Position numbers and translations under genes: made by a program. Shown piece by piece: positions 9,027-15,136 of a stretch of DNA of 15,151 nucleotides (the first letter of the stretch is position 1; every line of letters begins with the position of its first letter). Location: NCBI GenBank assembly GCA_033850885.1, contig JAWWPG010000054.1, forward strand, positions 1 to 15,151, given 5' to 3'. This DNA comes from JAWWPG01 sp033850885 (GTDB lineage: Bacteria > Actinomycetota > Actinomycetes > Propionibacteriales > Nocardioidaceae). Under the pieces are notes generated by a model. The model was not told the DNA's origin, searched no databases, and saw only the letters and a program-made list of their open reading frames with translations.

Positions 9027-10000
9027 CCGGTCCGGACGAAGCCACGGACGGCAGGGGTGCGTCCGGAGCCAAGCGGCTCGTCGGAGTGCGAACGGACTAC
9101 GCCTCGGCGCCGTTCCAGGTCAGGGCGTGGGTCGAGGAGACTCTTGGCGCCCCCGTTGTCACCATCCAACCTCGGACCGGCGGGATGTCGCCCGCGGTCG
9201 CGGTCAGCCTTCGCGCGGCGAATGGGCGAAGGGCGTTCGTGAAGGCGGTAGGCGGCGAGATCAACCCCGACACGCCGGGGCACTTCCGCCACGAGGTCGC
9301 CGTACTCAGGGCGTTGCCGCCGGCGCCGTACCGGGCCGGCACGCTGGCGACCTACGACGACGGCGACTGGGTCGCCATCGCGCTCGAGGACATCAACGGC
9401 AGCCACCCGGACTGGGGCTCCCGGCTCGACCGGGATGCCGTGTTCGAGGCGGTGCGACACCAGACGGATGAGCTCACGCCGATCCCTGCCGGCCTGCCGG
9501 GGGATTCGAGCCGTCGCGGCATCGCCAAGTACCTCGAGACGATGAGGGCCGCCGCCCCCGCCGAGCTGGCTGGCCTCCCCCGGTGGGCTGTCACCGAGCT
9601 TCCCTCCCTCGTCGACCTGTGCCGAAGATGTCTGGACCATCAACACGACGAGACTTTCTGTCATTGGGATATCAGGCATGACAACATCCTGATCCGGCAT
9701 CGCGATGGTCAGCCCGTCCTGCTCGACTGGGGCAGGTCCCGGCGCGGCCCGCGTTGGGGGGACGCGGTGGTGTTCGCTCTCGAGTGGGTGGAGTCAAGCG
9801 AGTTCGACGAGATTGTCGCGACCATCGGCCTCAGCCCAGAGGAGGAGACGGATGTGACCGGCTTCATCGCGGGCATCGGATGCCATCTGCTGATGACCGC
9901 CATCCATCCTGCTCCACCAGCACTGCCCAATCTCCGTGTCTTCGGCCGACAGCTGGGATCCGCTTGCCTGCAGGGTGTTCGGCGTCGACTTGAGCTCTGA
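9023..10000 (+). CDS. Phosphotransferase-fold protein (APH family), second of a coupled pair
   Basis: 325 residues from GTG 9023, whose GTGA overlaps the stop codon of the preceding gene. The N-lobe has AFVKAV (K74) and HFRHEVAVLRAL (E91 as helix-C glutamate). The catalytic segment is HWDIRHDNILI (H214, D216, N221), followed by LLDWGRSRRGPRWGD with D235 as metal ligand. The pattern D-[LI]-R-x-DN-[VI]-LI is shared with the neighbouring protein, so the two appear to be diverged tandem paralogues rather than unrelated kinases. All catalytic residues are kept. An alternative GTG at 9086 would remove 21 residues but lacks a clear ribosome binding site. The gene converges on the YbdK-like ligase, with only 45 bp between the two stop codons. 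Substrate not recognisable. Confidence 0.85.
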   Translation: MTGPDEATDGRGASGAKRLVGVRTDYASAPFQVRAWVEETLGAPVVTIQPRTGGMSPAVAVSLRAANGRRAFVKAVGGEINPDTPGHFRHEVAVLRALPPAPYRAGTLATYDDGDWVAIALEDINGSHPDWGSRLDRDAVFEAVRHQTDELTPIPAGLPGDSSRRGIAKYLETMRAAAPAELAGLPRWAVTELPSLVDLCRRCLDHQHDETFCHWDIRHDNILIRHRDGQPVLLDWGRSRRGPRWGDAVVFALEWVESSEFDEIVATIGLSPEEETDVTGFIAGIGCHLLMTAIHPAPPALPNLRVFGRQLGSACLQGVRRRLEL

Positions 10001-10003
10001 CGA

Positions 10004-10021
10004 CGTCGCAACTTTGCGACG
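10004..10021. repeat. Short hairpin between convergent genes
   Basis: CGTCGCAA (10004-10011) and TTGCGACG (10014-10021) form an 8-bp stem around CT, directly after the second phosphotransferase stop. With no T run after it, it is at most a weak bidirectional terminator. Its right arm lies inside the 22-bp tandem repeat. Confidence 0.45.
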
Positions 10022-10052
10022 GCTCAACGGCAAGTTTGCGACGGCTCAACGG
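10009..10052. repeat. 22-bp tandem duplication covering the ligase stop codon
   Basis: Two adjacent 22-bp units (10009-10030 and 10031-10052) are identical except at the fourth base (C versus G); both end TTTGCGACGGCTCAACGG. The right unit contains the last arginine codon and the TGA stop of the minus-strand ligase gene (10046-10048). The left unit is therefore a copy of the gene's terminus placed just beyond it. Confidence 0.9.
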
Positions 10053-11206
10053 TAGGAGGCCTCGAACCGGCGGCGCAGATCGGCGACGACCTCGTCCAGG
10101 CCACCGCGCTCGAATGCGGCCCGCTGCCGGCTGGCTCCGGTGCCGCGGGCGAGGAGGCGCTCGAGGCGATCGGCGACCGGCGCGACGTCGCCGGTCTCCT
10201 CCAGCGCCGGACGAACGTACTCGATCAATGCCTCTACCACGGTGCGGGCGGGTCGGCGGTCCCCGTCACGTGGGTCCAGCAGCTCGCCGGCGACTCCGTC
10301 GCGGGACGCTCTCCAATGAGCCGCTCGCAGCATCTCGAGTCGCCACTCCCCGACGGGAGCGCTGCCCTGCGAGGACGCTGACGCGATCGTGCTGACGAGC
10401 GCGCGCGTGAGCAGGGCGAGCAGCACGACGTCATCCAGCTCGGTCGTCACGTCGAAGACCCTGACCTCCACGGTCGGGTAGCTGATCGACATCCGGGCGT
10501 CGAAGTAGAGCATCCCGAGGTCGAGGGCGGCACCGCTGCGGACAAGCGCCTCGCTGGCGGCCCGGTATCCCGCCGGGTCCCGGAACAGGTCGGACGGTCC
10601 GGCCGTCGGCCAACGACCCCAGACGACGGACCGCCAGCTCGCGTAGCCCGTGTCCATGCCGCGCCAGTACGGCGAGTTGACGCTGATGGCTCGAAGCACC
10701 GGGAGCCACGGCCGAAGTCCGTCGATGACGCGGACTCCTTCGTCGTCGTCGGCCACGTCGACATGCACGTGCATTCCGCACACCGAGCCTTGCCGGCTGA
10801 TCTCGCCGAACTCGTTGACGATGCGCTCATAGCGATCCTTCGCGGTGACCTGCTCCTCGTCGCCCTTCGGCAGCACCGGGGTGCCCACCGCGACGAGGGC
10901 GGCGCCAGCTTGGGCAGCCGACCCGGCGGCCTCCCGACGGCAGCTCGCCAGGTCGCGTCCGAGCTCCTCGGCGGTGCGGCAGGGCGCCGTACCGGTCTCG
11001 ACCTGCTGCCTGAAGAGCTCCTCCTCCATCCCGGACTCAGCGCCGAAGCCGCTGTCCTCGGCCACGGCTCCCACGCGTTGGCGGTGCGCTGTGAGGGCTG
11101 CGCTCGCCAGTGCTCGCAGTGCTCCGGACTCGGGGTCGACGAGGAGCAGCTCCTCTTCCACACCCATCATGCGCTCGGCCATGTCTGAAGTCTGTCCGAG
11201 ATTCAC
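10046..11206 (-). CDS. YbdK-type carboxylate-amine ligase (glutamate-cysteine ligase family 2)
   Basis: Up to 386 residues, the usual size for YbdK/GCS2 proteins, which form an amide bond between a carboxylate (typically glutamate) and an amine with ATP. Family signs are the N-terminal GVEEELLLVDP (15-25), the CGMHVHVDV metal/substrate segment (143-151), NSPYWRGMDTGYASWR (177-192) and VEVRVFDVT further on. Actinobacterial members include EgtA, but no other ergothioneine gene is here, so the exact reaction is open. The start taken is GTG 11206, whose GTGA overlaps the stop of the GNAT-VOC gene; ATG 11182 or the ATG-ATG just before GVEEE are alternatives with equally weak ribosome binding sites. 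It is the last gene of the amidase, GNAT-VOC, ligase operon. Confidence 0.88.
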   Translation of the reverse strand: MNLGQTSDMAERMMGVEEELLLVDPESGALRALASAALTAHRQRVGAVAEDSGFGAESGMEEELFRQQVETGTAPCRTAEELGRDLASCRREAAGSAAQAGAALVAVGTPVLPKGDEEQVTAKDRYERIVNEFGEISRQGSVCGMHVHVDVADDDEGVRVIDGLRPWLPVLRAISVNSPYWRGMDTGYASWRSVVWGRWPTAGPSDLFRDPAGYRAASEALVRSGAALDLGMLYFDARMSISYPTVEVRVFDVTTELDDVVLLALLTRALVSTIASASSQGSAPVGEWRLEMLRAAHWRASRDGVAGELLDPRDGDRRPARTVVEALIEYVRPALEETGDVAPVADRLERLLARGTGASRQRAAFERGGLDEVVADLRRRFEASYR

Positions 11207-12123
11207 TCCCGGGGCATCGGCGGTCCGCTGACGCCGATCAGGTGCCCGTCCGGGAGCTGGAAGGTCATCTCACGCCGGACCCACGGTTGGTCGCGCGGTG
11301 GTTCCACAACCTCGAGCCCGGCCGCTCGGACCCGGGCGCCGACCTCGTCAACCGTGATCCCGACGTCGAACGACATCCGCTGCGGCTGCACCGTGGCACC
11401 CGGGGCCTGCTCGATCTGGAACCCGGGACTGCCCGACCATGGGGCGACGGCGAGAAACGCGACCGTCGGCGGATCGGGGTACGCCCACGCCACATGAAGC
11501 TCGAGCAGCCCGGTCAGCAGACTCAGCGTCGACTCGAGATCCGTGACACGCAGGGTTGAGAAGATCCCGAACACCTCCGGGTCACGAGGCCGAGCCGCGC
11601 GCGCCATCACGACCGTCTGTGCGGCATGGTCGGCGTACACCCTCGGCAGCCGTCCGCGCTCGGTCATCCCGGCCGCCTGCGCGACCCCGATCGAGGCGTG
11701 GTTGCGTGAGTCGACCCAGGCCTCCAGCCCGTCCACGCCGTCCTGGCCGAGCAGGTACGGCACCACGACCCTGGCGGCTTCGGACGTGAAGCCGCGCTGC
11801 CAGTACGGCGATGCGAGGCTCCAGCCCACCCCGCGGATGCGCGTGCCCTGGTCGGCGAACACGCCGATGGTGCCGATCGCCGGACCGCCGCGAAGGCGGA
11901 TCGCCCAGGTGGCGCCGCCGTTTGCCACCACCTGTAGCCGTAGCCGCGACTCCGTCTCCTGGATCGTCTCCGATGCGTGGGCGTCGTTGTCGTAGCGGTG
12001 CACCTCGGGGTCGGCGAGCATCTCGTGCAGGTCGGGGGCGTCGGCGGCAGGGTCGAGGGGCGTCAGGTCGAGGCGGTCGCTCCTCAGCGGCTCGATGCGC
12101 AGCGGCGGTCGGACGTTGGTCAT
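11203..12123 (-). CDS. GNAT acetyltransferase fused to a VOC domain
   Basis: A 306-residue fusion. Residues about 8-175 are a RimJ-type GNAT domain (RLDLTPLDP near the N-terminus, GVGWSLASPYWQRGFTSEA at 98-116 as the acetyl-CoA region, then NHASIGVAQAAGM). Residues about 185-303 are a VOC (glyoxalase/bleomycin-resistance) domain beginning FSTLRVTDLESTL and ending LPDGHLIGVSGPP. The usual VOC metal ligands look absent: no histidine at the first strand and G297 where a glutamate is common. The VOC half is therefore more likely a ligand-binding module than a metalloenzyme. A plausible reading is that it binds or presents a small molecule for acetylation (inference). ATG 12123 has a strong GGAGG at 12131-12135, 7 bases away. 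The amidase ends 24 bp upstream; the ligase overlaps its stop. Confidence 0.88.
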   Translation of the reverse strand: MTNVRPPLRIEPLRSDRLDLTPLDPAADAPDLHEMLADPEVHRYDNDAHASETIQETESRLRLQVVANGGATWAIRLRGGPAIGTIGVFADQGTRIRGVGWSLASPYWQRGFTSEAARVVVPYLLGQDGVDGLEAWVDSRNHASIGVAQAAGMTERGRLPRVYADHAAQTVVMARAARPRDPEVFGIFSTLRVTDLESTLSLLTGLLELHVAWAYPDPPTVAFLAVAPWSGSPGFQIEQAPGATVQPQRMSFDVGITVDEVGARVRAAGLEVVEPPRDQPWVRREMTFQLPDGHLIGVSGPPMPRE

Positions 12124-12147
12124 CTTGGCACCTCCGGATCCGGTGCG

Positions 12148-13560
12148 TCAGACGAACTGTGGGTATGTCGGCTCCGGCAACGGCCCGTCGCCGGCGTCGC
12201 GCAACGCCTCGTAGCCGGCGGCGAGCTCGACCAAGGTGGCCTCGCTTCCCGCCGTACCCCAGAACGTCACGGCGACCGGAAGCCCGTGGACGAGAGCGGC
12301 GGGCACCGTCAGCAGCGGGTAGCCGGCCATCGCCGACGGCTGGGTGCACGAGCCCCAGTTGTGCTCGGCGTTGACGAGGTCGATCGGGGTGGCCGGGTTG
12401 TAGGCCGGGGACAGCAAGGCGTCGAGGTCGTGTTCCCGTAGGACGGCATCGATGCCGTCGTCCCGGCCGTGGGCCAGACAGGCGGCGCGTGCGGCTAAGT
12501 ACTCGGGCGAGTCCAGCGGCGGCGAATCGAGCGCCTTCTCGAAGAACGACTGCCCGAAGTAGCGCAGCTCTGTCTCGGCGTGCTGGCGGTTGAACTCCAC
12601 CAGGTCGGCCAGGGTTCTAGGCGTGCCTTGGGGCCTGGTCGCCAGATAGTCCGCCATCCCGGCGTTCATCTCTGACAGCAGGACAAGCATCTCGTCGTCG
12701 AAGGCGTAGTCAACCATCGAGGTGAGATCGGTGTTGTCAACGATGGTGGCGCCCTCACCGGCCAGCAGCTCGACCGCCCGCTCTGCCGCTGCATCAGCAC
12801 CCACGCTGTACCCCCAGAAGTCCCGTCGAGGAAGCCCGATCCTCTTGCCCACCAGGCGTTCCGGCACCGCGTGTGCCGCATAGTCCTTGTCGTTGCCGGC
12901 CAAGACGGTGAGCACCCTCGCAGCCTCGCGCACGGTGGGCGCGAGCGGTCCGGCAGTGTCTTGTGACTTCGAGATCGGCACGATGCCCTGACCGGGTATC
13001 AGACCGACGGTCGGCTTGATCCCGACACACCCGTTGAACGCGGCTGGGCAGGTGATGGAGCCGTCCGTCTCCGTGCCGATCGCGTACGGCGCCAGCCGGG
13101 CCGCAACCGCTGCGCCACTGCCCGAGCTCGAGCCACCCGACGACCTGTTGAGCCCGTATGGGTTTCGAGTCAACCCTCCATAGGCGCTCCACCCCGAGGT
13201 CGAGGCCTCGTCACGCAGATTCGCCCACTCGCTCAGGTTCGTCTTGCCGAGCAGCACCATGCCGGCGGCGCGCAGTCGCCGTACCAAGGGTGCATCGGCA
13301 TCGGGAGGACACTGGGCCAATGCCAGCGAGCCGGCGGTGGTCAGCATGTCGGCGGTGTCGACGTTGTCCTTGACGAGGATCGGCCTTCCGTGCAAAGGAC
13401 TTCGCAACCGTCCGGCGGCCGCCTCCCTGTCGAGCGCCGTCGCATGGTCGAGCGCTGCGGGGTTGAGGGTGCAGACGCTGGCGATGAGCGGGTCGATGTC
13501 ATCGATCCTGGCGAGGGCGATCTCGACCGCCTCGCGCGAAGTCCCTTGGGGAGCTGTCAT
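12148..13560 (-). CDS. Amidase-signature family hydrolase
   Basis: 470 residues from ATG 13560 (MTAPQGTSREAVEIALARID), chosen for the GAGGG 7 bases upstream; the frame stays open to 13653 but the extra residues do not resemble the family. The Ser-cisSer-Lys triad is visible: K64 in PILVKDN, S144 in SSGGSSSGSGA and S168 in GTETDGSI, with the 24-residue serine spacing found in peptide and malonamidase relatives. NRSSGGSSSGSGAAVAARLA is the core amidase signature. Such enzymes hydrolyse amides of amino acids, peptides, nitrile-derived amides or drugs; TETDGS in place of the commoner TDTGGS marks a subfamily that is not GatA. It lacks the GatB/C context. First gene of an operon with the GNAT-VOC fusion and the YbdK-type ligase, so an amide-forming and an amide-breaking enzyme are coexpressed. 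No signal peptide seen. Confidence 0.92.
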   Translation of the reverse strand: MTAPQGTSREAVEIALARIDDIDPLIASVCTLNPAALDHATALDREAAAGRLRSPLHGRPILVKDNVDTADMLTTAGSLALAQCPPDADAPLVRRLRAAGMVLLGKTNLSEWANLRDEASTSGWSAYGGLTRNPYGLNRSSGGSSSGSGAAVAARLAPYAIGTETDGSITCPAAFNGCVGIKPTVGLIPGQGIVPISKSQDTAGPLAPTVREAARVLTVLAGNDKDYAAHAVPERLVGKRIGLPRRDFWGYSVGADAAAERAVELLAGEGATIVDNTDLTSMVDYAFDDEMLVLLSEMNAGMADYLATRPQGTPRTLADLVEFNRQHAETELRYFGQSFFEKALDSPPLDSPEYLAARAACLAHGRDDGIDAVLREHDLDALLSPAYNPATPIDLVNAEHNWGSCTQPSAMAGYPLLTVPAALVHGLPVAVTFWGTAGSEATLVELAAGYEALRDAGDGPLPEPTYPQFV

Positions 13561-13632
13561 GCCGACACCCTCGCACAGCCGCCGAGCGTGGGCTGCCGAC
13601 GGTGGTGGAAGCGACGCGCTGTCGAAATTGCC

Positions 13633-13662
13633 GTGACAGGGCGACGCCCGCAAGGTTAGGTT
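13633..13662 (+). promoter_or_regulatory. Candidate promoter giving leaderless GNAT mRNA
   Basis: GTGACA (13633-13638, five of six matches to TTGACA), an 18-bp spacer and TAGGTT (13657-13662, TAnnnT type) end 5 bases before ATG 13668. This places the expected transcription start at the A of the start codon. It lies in the 107-bp divergent region shared with the amidase gene, whose own promoter was not identified with confidence. Confidence 0.5.
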
Positions 13663-13667
13663 CTGCC

Positions 13668-14588
13668 ATGTCGCACGTCACGGGGCCTTCCCCATCGGTC
13701 ACCGCTCGCCCCTTGACCTTCAGCGACGCCCAGGCAGTCTTCGAGCTCACCCGCGATGCGGAGATCGCCGACTCCGGGCACGCGATGGTCGAGCTCGAGG
13801 ACATCCGGGGCGACTGGTCGCGACCTTCGTTCGACCTTGCGTCGCAGAGCATCGGCTACTTCGAGAACGGCCTGCTGGTCGGCTATGGCGAGATCCACCG
13901 GAACCGGCTCGAGGCGTCTGTCCACCCGGCTCACCGGGGTCGTGGCATCGGGAAGACCCTCTTCGGTTGGGGACTCGAGAGGGGGCGGGACCTGGGATAC
14001 GCACGCGTCGGGCAGACCGTCCCGGTGACGAATCGCGCGGCGTTGGGGCTCCTCAAGAGCTTCGGCTGCGAGCTGTTGTGGACCTCATGGGTCCTCGAGC
14101 TGCCCGCGGGGGCCACCATCGACGATGCGCCGCTTCCGAGCGCCTACCGGCTGTGCGACTTCGACCCGGAGCGGGACAGCCGCGAGGTGTACCAGACGTT
14201 CGAGGACGCCTTCAACGAGTGGCCCAACCGGCAGCCGCAGACCTTCGATGACTGGCGGGTTCACGCACTCGACCGCTCCGACTTCGAGCCGTGGCAGATC
14301 ATCGTGGTCGCGCAGGACGTCGGCGGTGCCGAGCACATCGTCGGCGCCTGCAAGGTGACCGCCAACGACGGTGAAGGCTGGGTTGACCAGATAGCCGTGC
14401 GCCGCGAGGCTCGCGGCCAAGGCCTCGGGCGGGCTCTCCTGGTCGCCGCCTTCGCTCGGGCACGAATGCATGGGGCGAGCGCGTCGCGGCTCAACACCGA
14501 CTCGAGGACGGGGGCACTCGGGCTCTACGAGCATGTCGGCATGGCTGTCGTGCAGACCTATGAACACCACTCGCTGACGCTCACCTGA
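13668..14588 (+). CDS. Two-domain GNAT N-acetyltransferase
   Basis: 306 residues from ATG 13668 with two GNAT domains. The first (about 11-147) has an acetyl-CoA loop HRGRGIG at 89-95 followed by a second-half GNAT pattern (VPVTNRAALGLLKSFGCE). The second (about 160-305) has ARGQGLGRALL at 248-258 and NTDSRTGALGLYEHVGM. Both loops keep the R/Q-x-x-G-x-G form, so both halves may bind acetyl-CoA. The bidomain layout and length resemble mycothiol synthase MshD, but the sequence does not otherwise look like MshD and that name is not used. Substrate unknown. The gene is divergent from the amidase operon and read toward rpsT, 100 bp upstream of its start. The open frame extends upstream to 13602 but that part overlaps the promoter region. 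Confidence 0.9.
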   Translation: MSHVTGPSPSVTARPLTFSDAQAVFELTRDAEIADSGHAMVELEDIRGDWSRPSFDLASQSIGYFENGLLVGYGEIHRNRLEASVHPAHRGRGIGKTLFGWGLERGRDLGYARVGQTVPVTNRAALGLLKSFGCELLWTSWVLELPAGATIDDAPLPSAYRLCDFDPERDSREVYQTFEDAFNEWPNRQPQTFDDWRVHALDRSDFEPWQIIVVAQDVGGAEHIVGACKVTANDGEGWVDQIAVRREARGQGLGRALLVAAFARARMHGASASRLNTDSRTGALGLYEHVGMAVVQTYEHHSLTLT

Positions 14589-14591
14589 GAT

Positions 14592-14621
14592 TTGGCCGGG
14601 TCGTCGGCTCGCTGGTAATCT
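14592..14621 (+). promoter_or_regulatory. rpsT promoter
   Basis: TTGGCC (14592-14597), an 18-bp spacer and TAATCT (14616-14621), the latter preceded directly by TGG (extended -10 form TGn). It lies just after the stop codon of the GNAT gene, 67 bp before the rpsT start, and predicts transcription from about 14628. Confidence 0.55.
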
Positions 14622-14652
14622 TGGCGGTCGCGTCTCCGCCAGGTACGACGCG
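14622..14652 (+). promoter_or_regulatory. Structured segment in rpsT leader
   Basis: Two interleaved 6-bp stems are possible: TGGCGG/CCGCCA (14622-14627 with 14636-14641) and CGCGTC/GACGCG (14629-14634 with 14647-14652). Their order fits an H-type pseudoknot or two exclusive hairpins. If transcription starts at about 14628 only the second stem is in the mRNA. S20 synthesis is autoregulated in E. coli; whether this leader does anything similar is a guess. Confidence 0.35.
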
Positions 14653-14688
14653 TCCGGCCAGACCATCGGTGAAAGAAGCAGTTACCTC

Positions 14689-14949
14689 GTGGCGAACATC
14701 AAGTCCCAGATCAAGCGCAACAAGCAGAACGAAGCGGCGCACGAGCGCAACAAGTCGGTCAAGTCTGCGCTCAAGACGTCGATCAGGCGCTTCCACGAAG
14801 CCGTCGAGGCAGGCGAGACCGAGCAGGCGCAGGAGCTCGCCAGGTCGGCCAGCCGCAAGCTCGACAAGGCCGCATCCGCCGGCGTGATCCACCCCAACCA
14901 GGCGGCCAACAAGAAGTCTGCCATCGCCTCGCGGGCTGCGACCCGCTGA
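14689..14949 (+). CDS. rpsT: 30S ribosomal protein S20
   Basis: 86 residues from GTG 14689, full length for S20, which binds 16S rRNA near the 5' domain and helix 44 early in 30S assembly. The N-terminus (M)ANIKSQIKRNKQNEAAHERN is diagnostic, followed by a long basic helical hairpin and the C-terminal AGVIHPNQAANKKSAIASRA. A purine-rich GAAAGAAG lies 10 bases before the GTG and serves as the ribosome binding site. It has its own extended -10 promoter. A GCGGG/CCCGC hairpin (14931-14946) overlaps the last codons and is followed by TGAACCTTTTCC, so termination may begin at the stop codon; stronger palindromes follow about 60 to 190 bp further on. Confidence 0.97.
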   Translation: MANIKSQIKRNKQNEAAHERNKSVKSALKTSIRRFHEAVEAGETEQAQELARSASRKLDKAASAGVIHPNQAANKKSAIASRAATR

Positions 14950-14978
14950 ACCTTTTCCTCCGCTAGGGCTGTACGCCT

Positions 14979-15046
14979 GCGCCCGAAGGTGCCGCTCCGC
15001 TCCGCGTTTGGGTGGTGCACCACCCAGGTTGCCCTCACGCCACCCA
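14979..15046. repeat. 68-bp direct repeat, copy 1
   Basis: Bases 14979-15046 are repeated exactly at 15051-15118 (period 72, with 4 unshared bases CCCC between). The unit begins GCGCCCGAAGGTGCCGCTCC, contains an 18-bp palindrome and ends CTCACGCCACCCA. It lies 30 bp after the rpsT stop in non-coding DNA; minus-strand open frames through it merely repeat the same peptide twice. Confidence 0.97.
15009..15026. repeat. Perfect 18-bp palindrome, copy 1
   Basis: TGGGTGGTGCACCACCCA is self-complementary without a spacer. It sits inside the first 68-bp repeat. A loop-free palindrome suits binding by a dimeric protein or cruciform extrusion at least as well as an RNA hairpin. Confidence 0.95.
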
Positions 15047-15050
15047 CCCC

Positions 15051-15118
15051 GCGCCCGAAGGTGCCGCTCCGCTCCGCGTTTGGGTGGTGCACCACCCAGG
15101 TTGCCCTCACGCCACCCA
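15051..15118. repeat. 68-bp direct repeat, copy 2
   Basis: Exact copy of 14979-15046. Unlike copy 1, its final CCTCACGCCACCCA is followed by its own inverse complement, completing the 32-bp palindrome at 15105-15136. Confidence 0.97.
15081..15098. repeat. Perfect 18-bp palindrome, copy 2
   Basis: Second copy of TGGGTGGTGCACCACCCA. The last bases of the window (TGGGTGGTG, 15143-15151) are exactly the left half of a third copy, so the array probably continues. Confidence 0.95.
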
Positions 15119-15136
15119 GATCTGGGTGGCGTGAGG
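15105..15136 (+). terminator. Perfect 32-bp palindrome, candidate terminator
   Basis: CCTCACGCCACCCA (15105-15118) and TGGGTGGCGTGAGG (15123-15136) are exact inverse complements around GATC, and GATC itself is palindromic. On the plus strand the hairpin is followed by TGTGTTT, a modest T-rich tail. It could terminate rpsT transcription 156 bp past the stop codon, and could also stop a convergent gene beyond the window. The shared TGGGTGG core with the 18-bp palindromes suggests instead that it is part of a repeat family. Confidence 0.5.

Noticed and set aside
10046..11206. Naming the ligase EgtA
   Set aside because: EgtA belongs to the same superfamily, but no egtB, egtC or egtD homologue is in the window, and the length fits the general YbdK group.
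13668..14588. Naming the bidomain GNAT MshD (mycothiol synthase)
   Set aside because: Only the two-domain layout and size agree; sequence outside the acetyl-CoA loops does not resemble MshD as I know it.
14682..15110. A 142-codon minus-strand frame with a peptide repeated twice
   Set aside because: The repeated peptide is just translation of the 68-bp DNA repeats, and the rest is antisense to rpsT.
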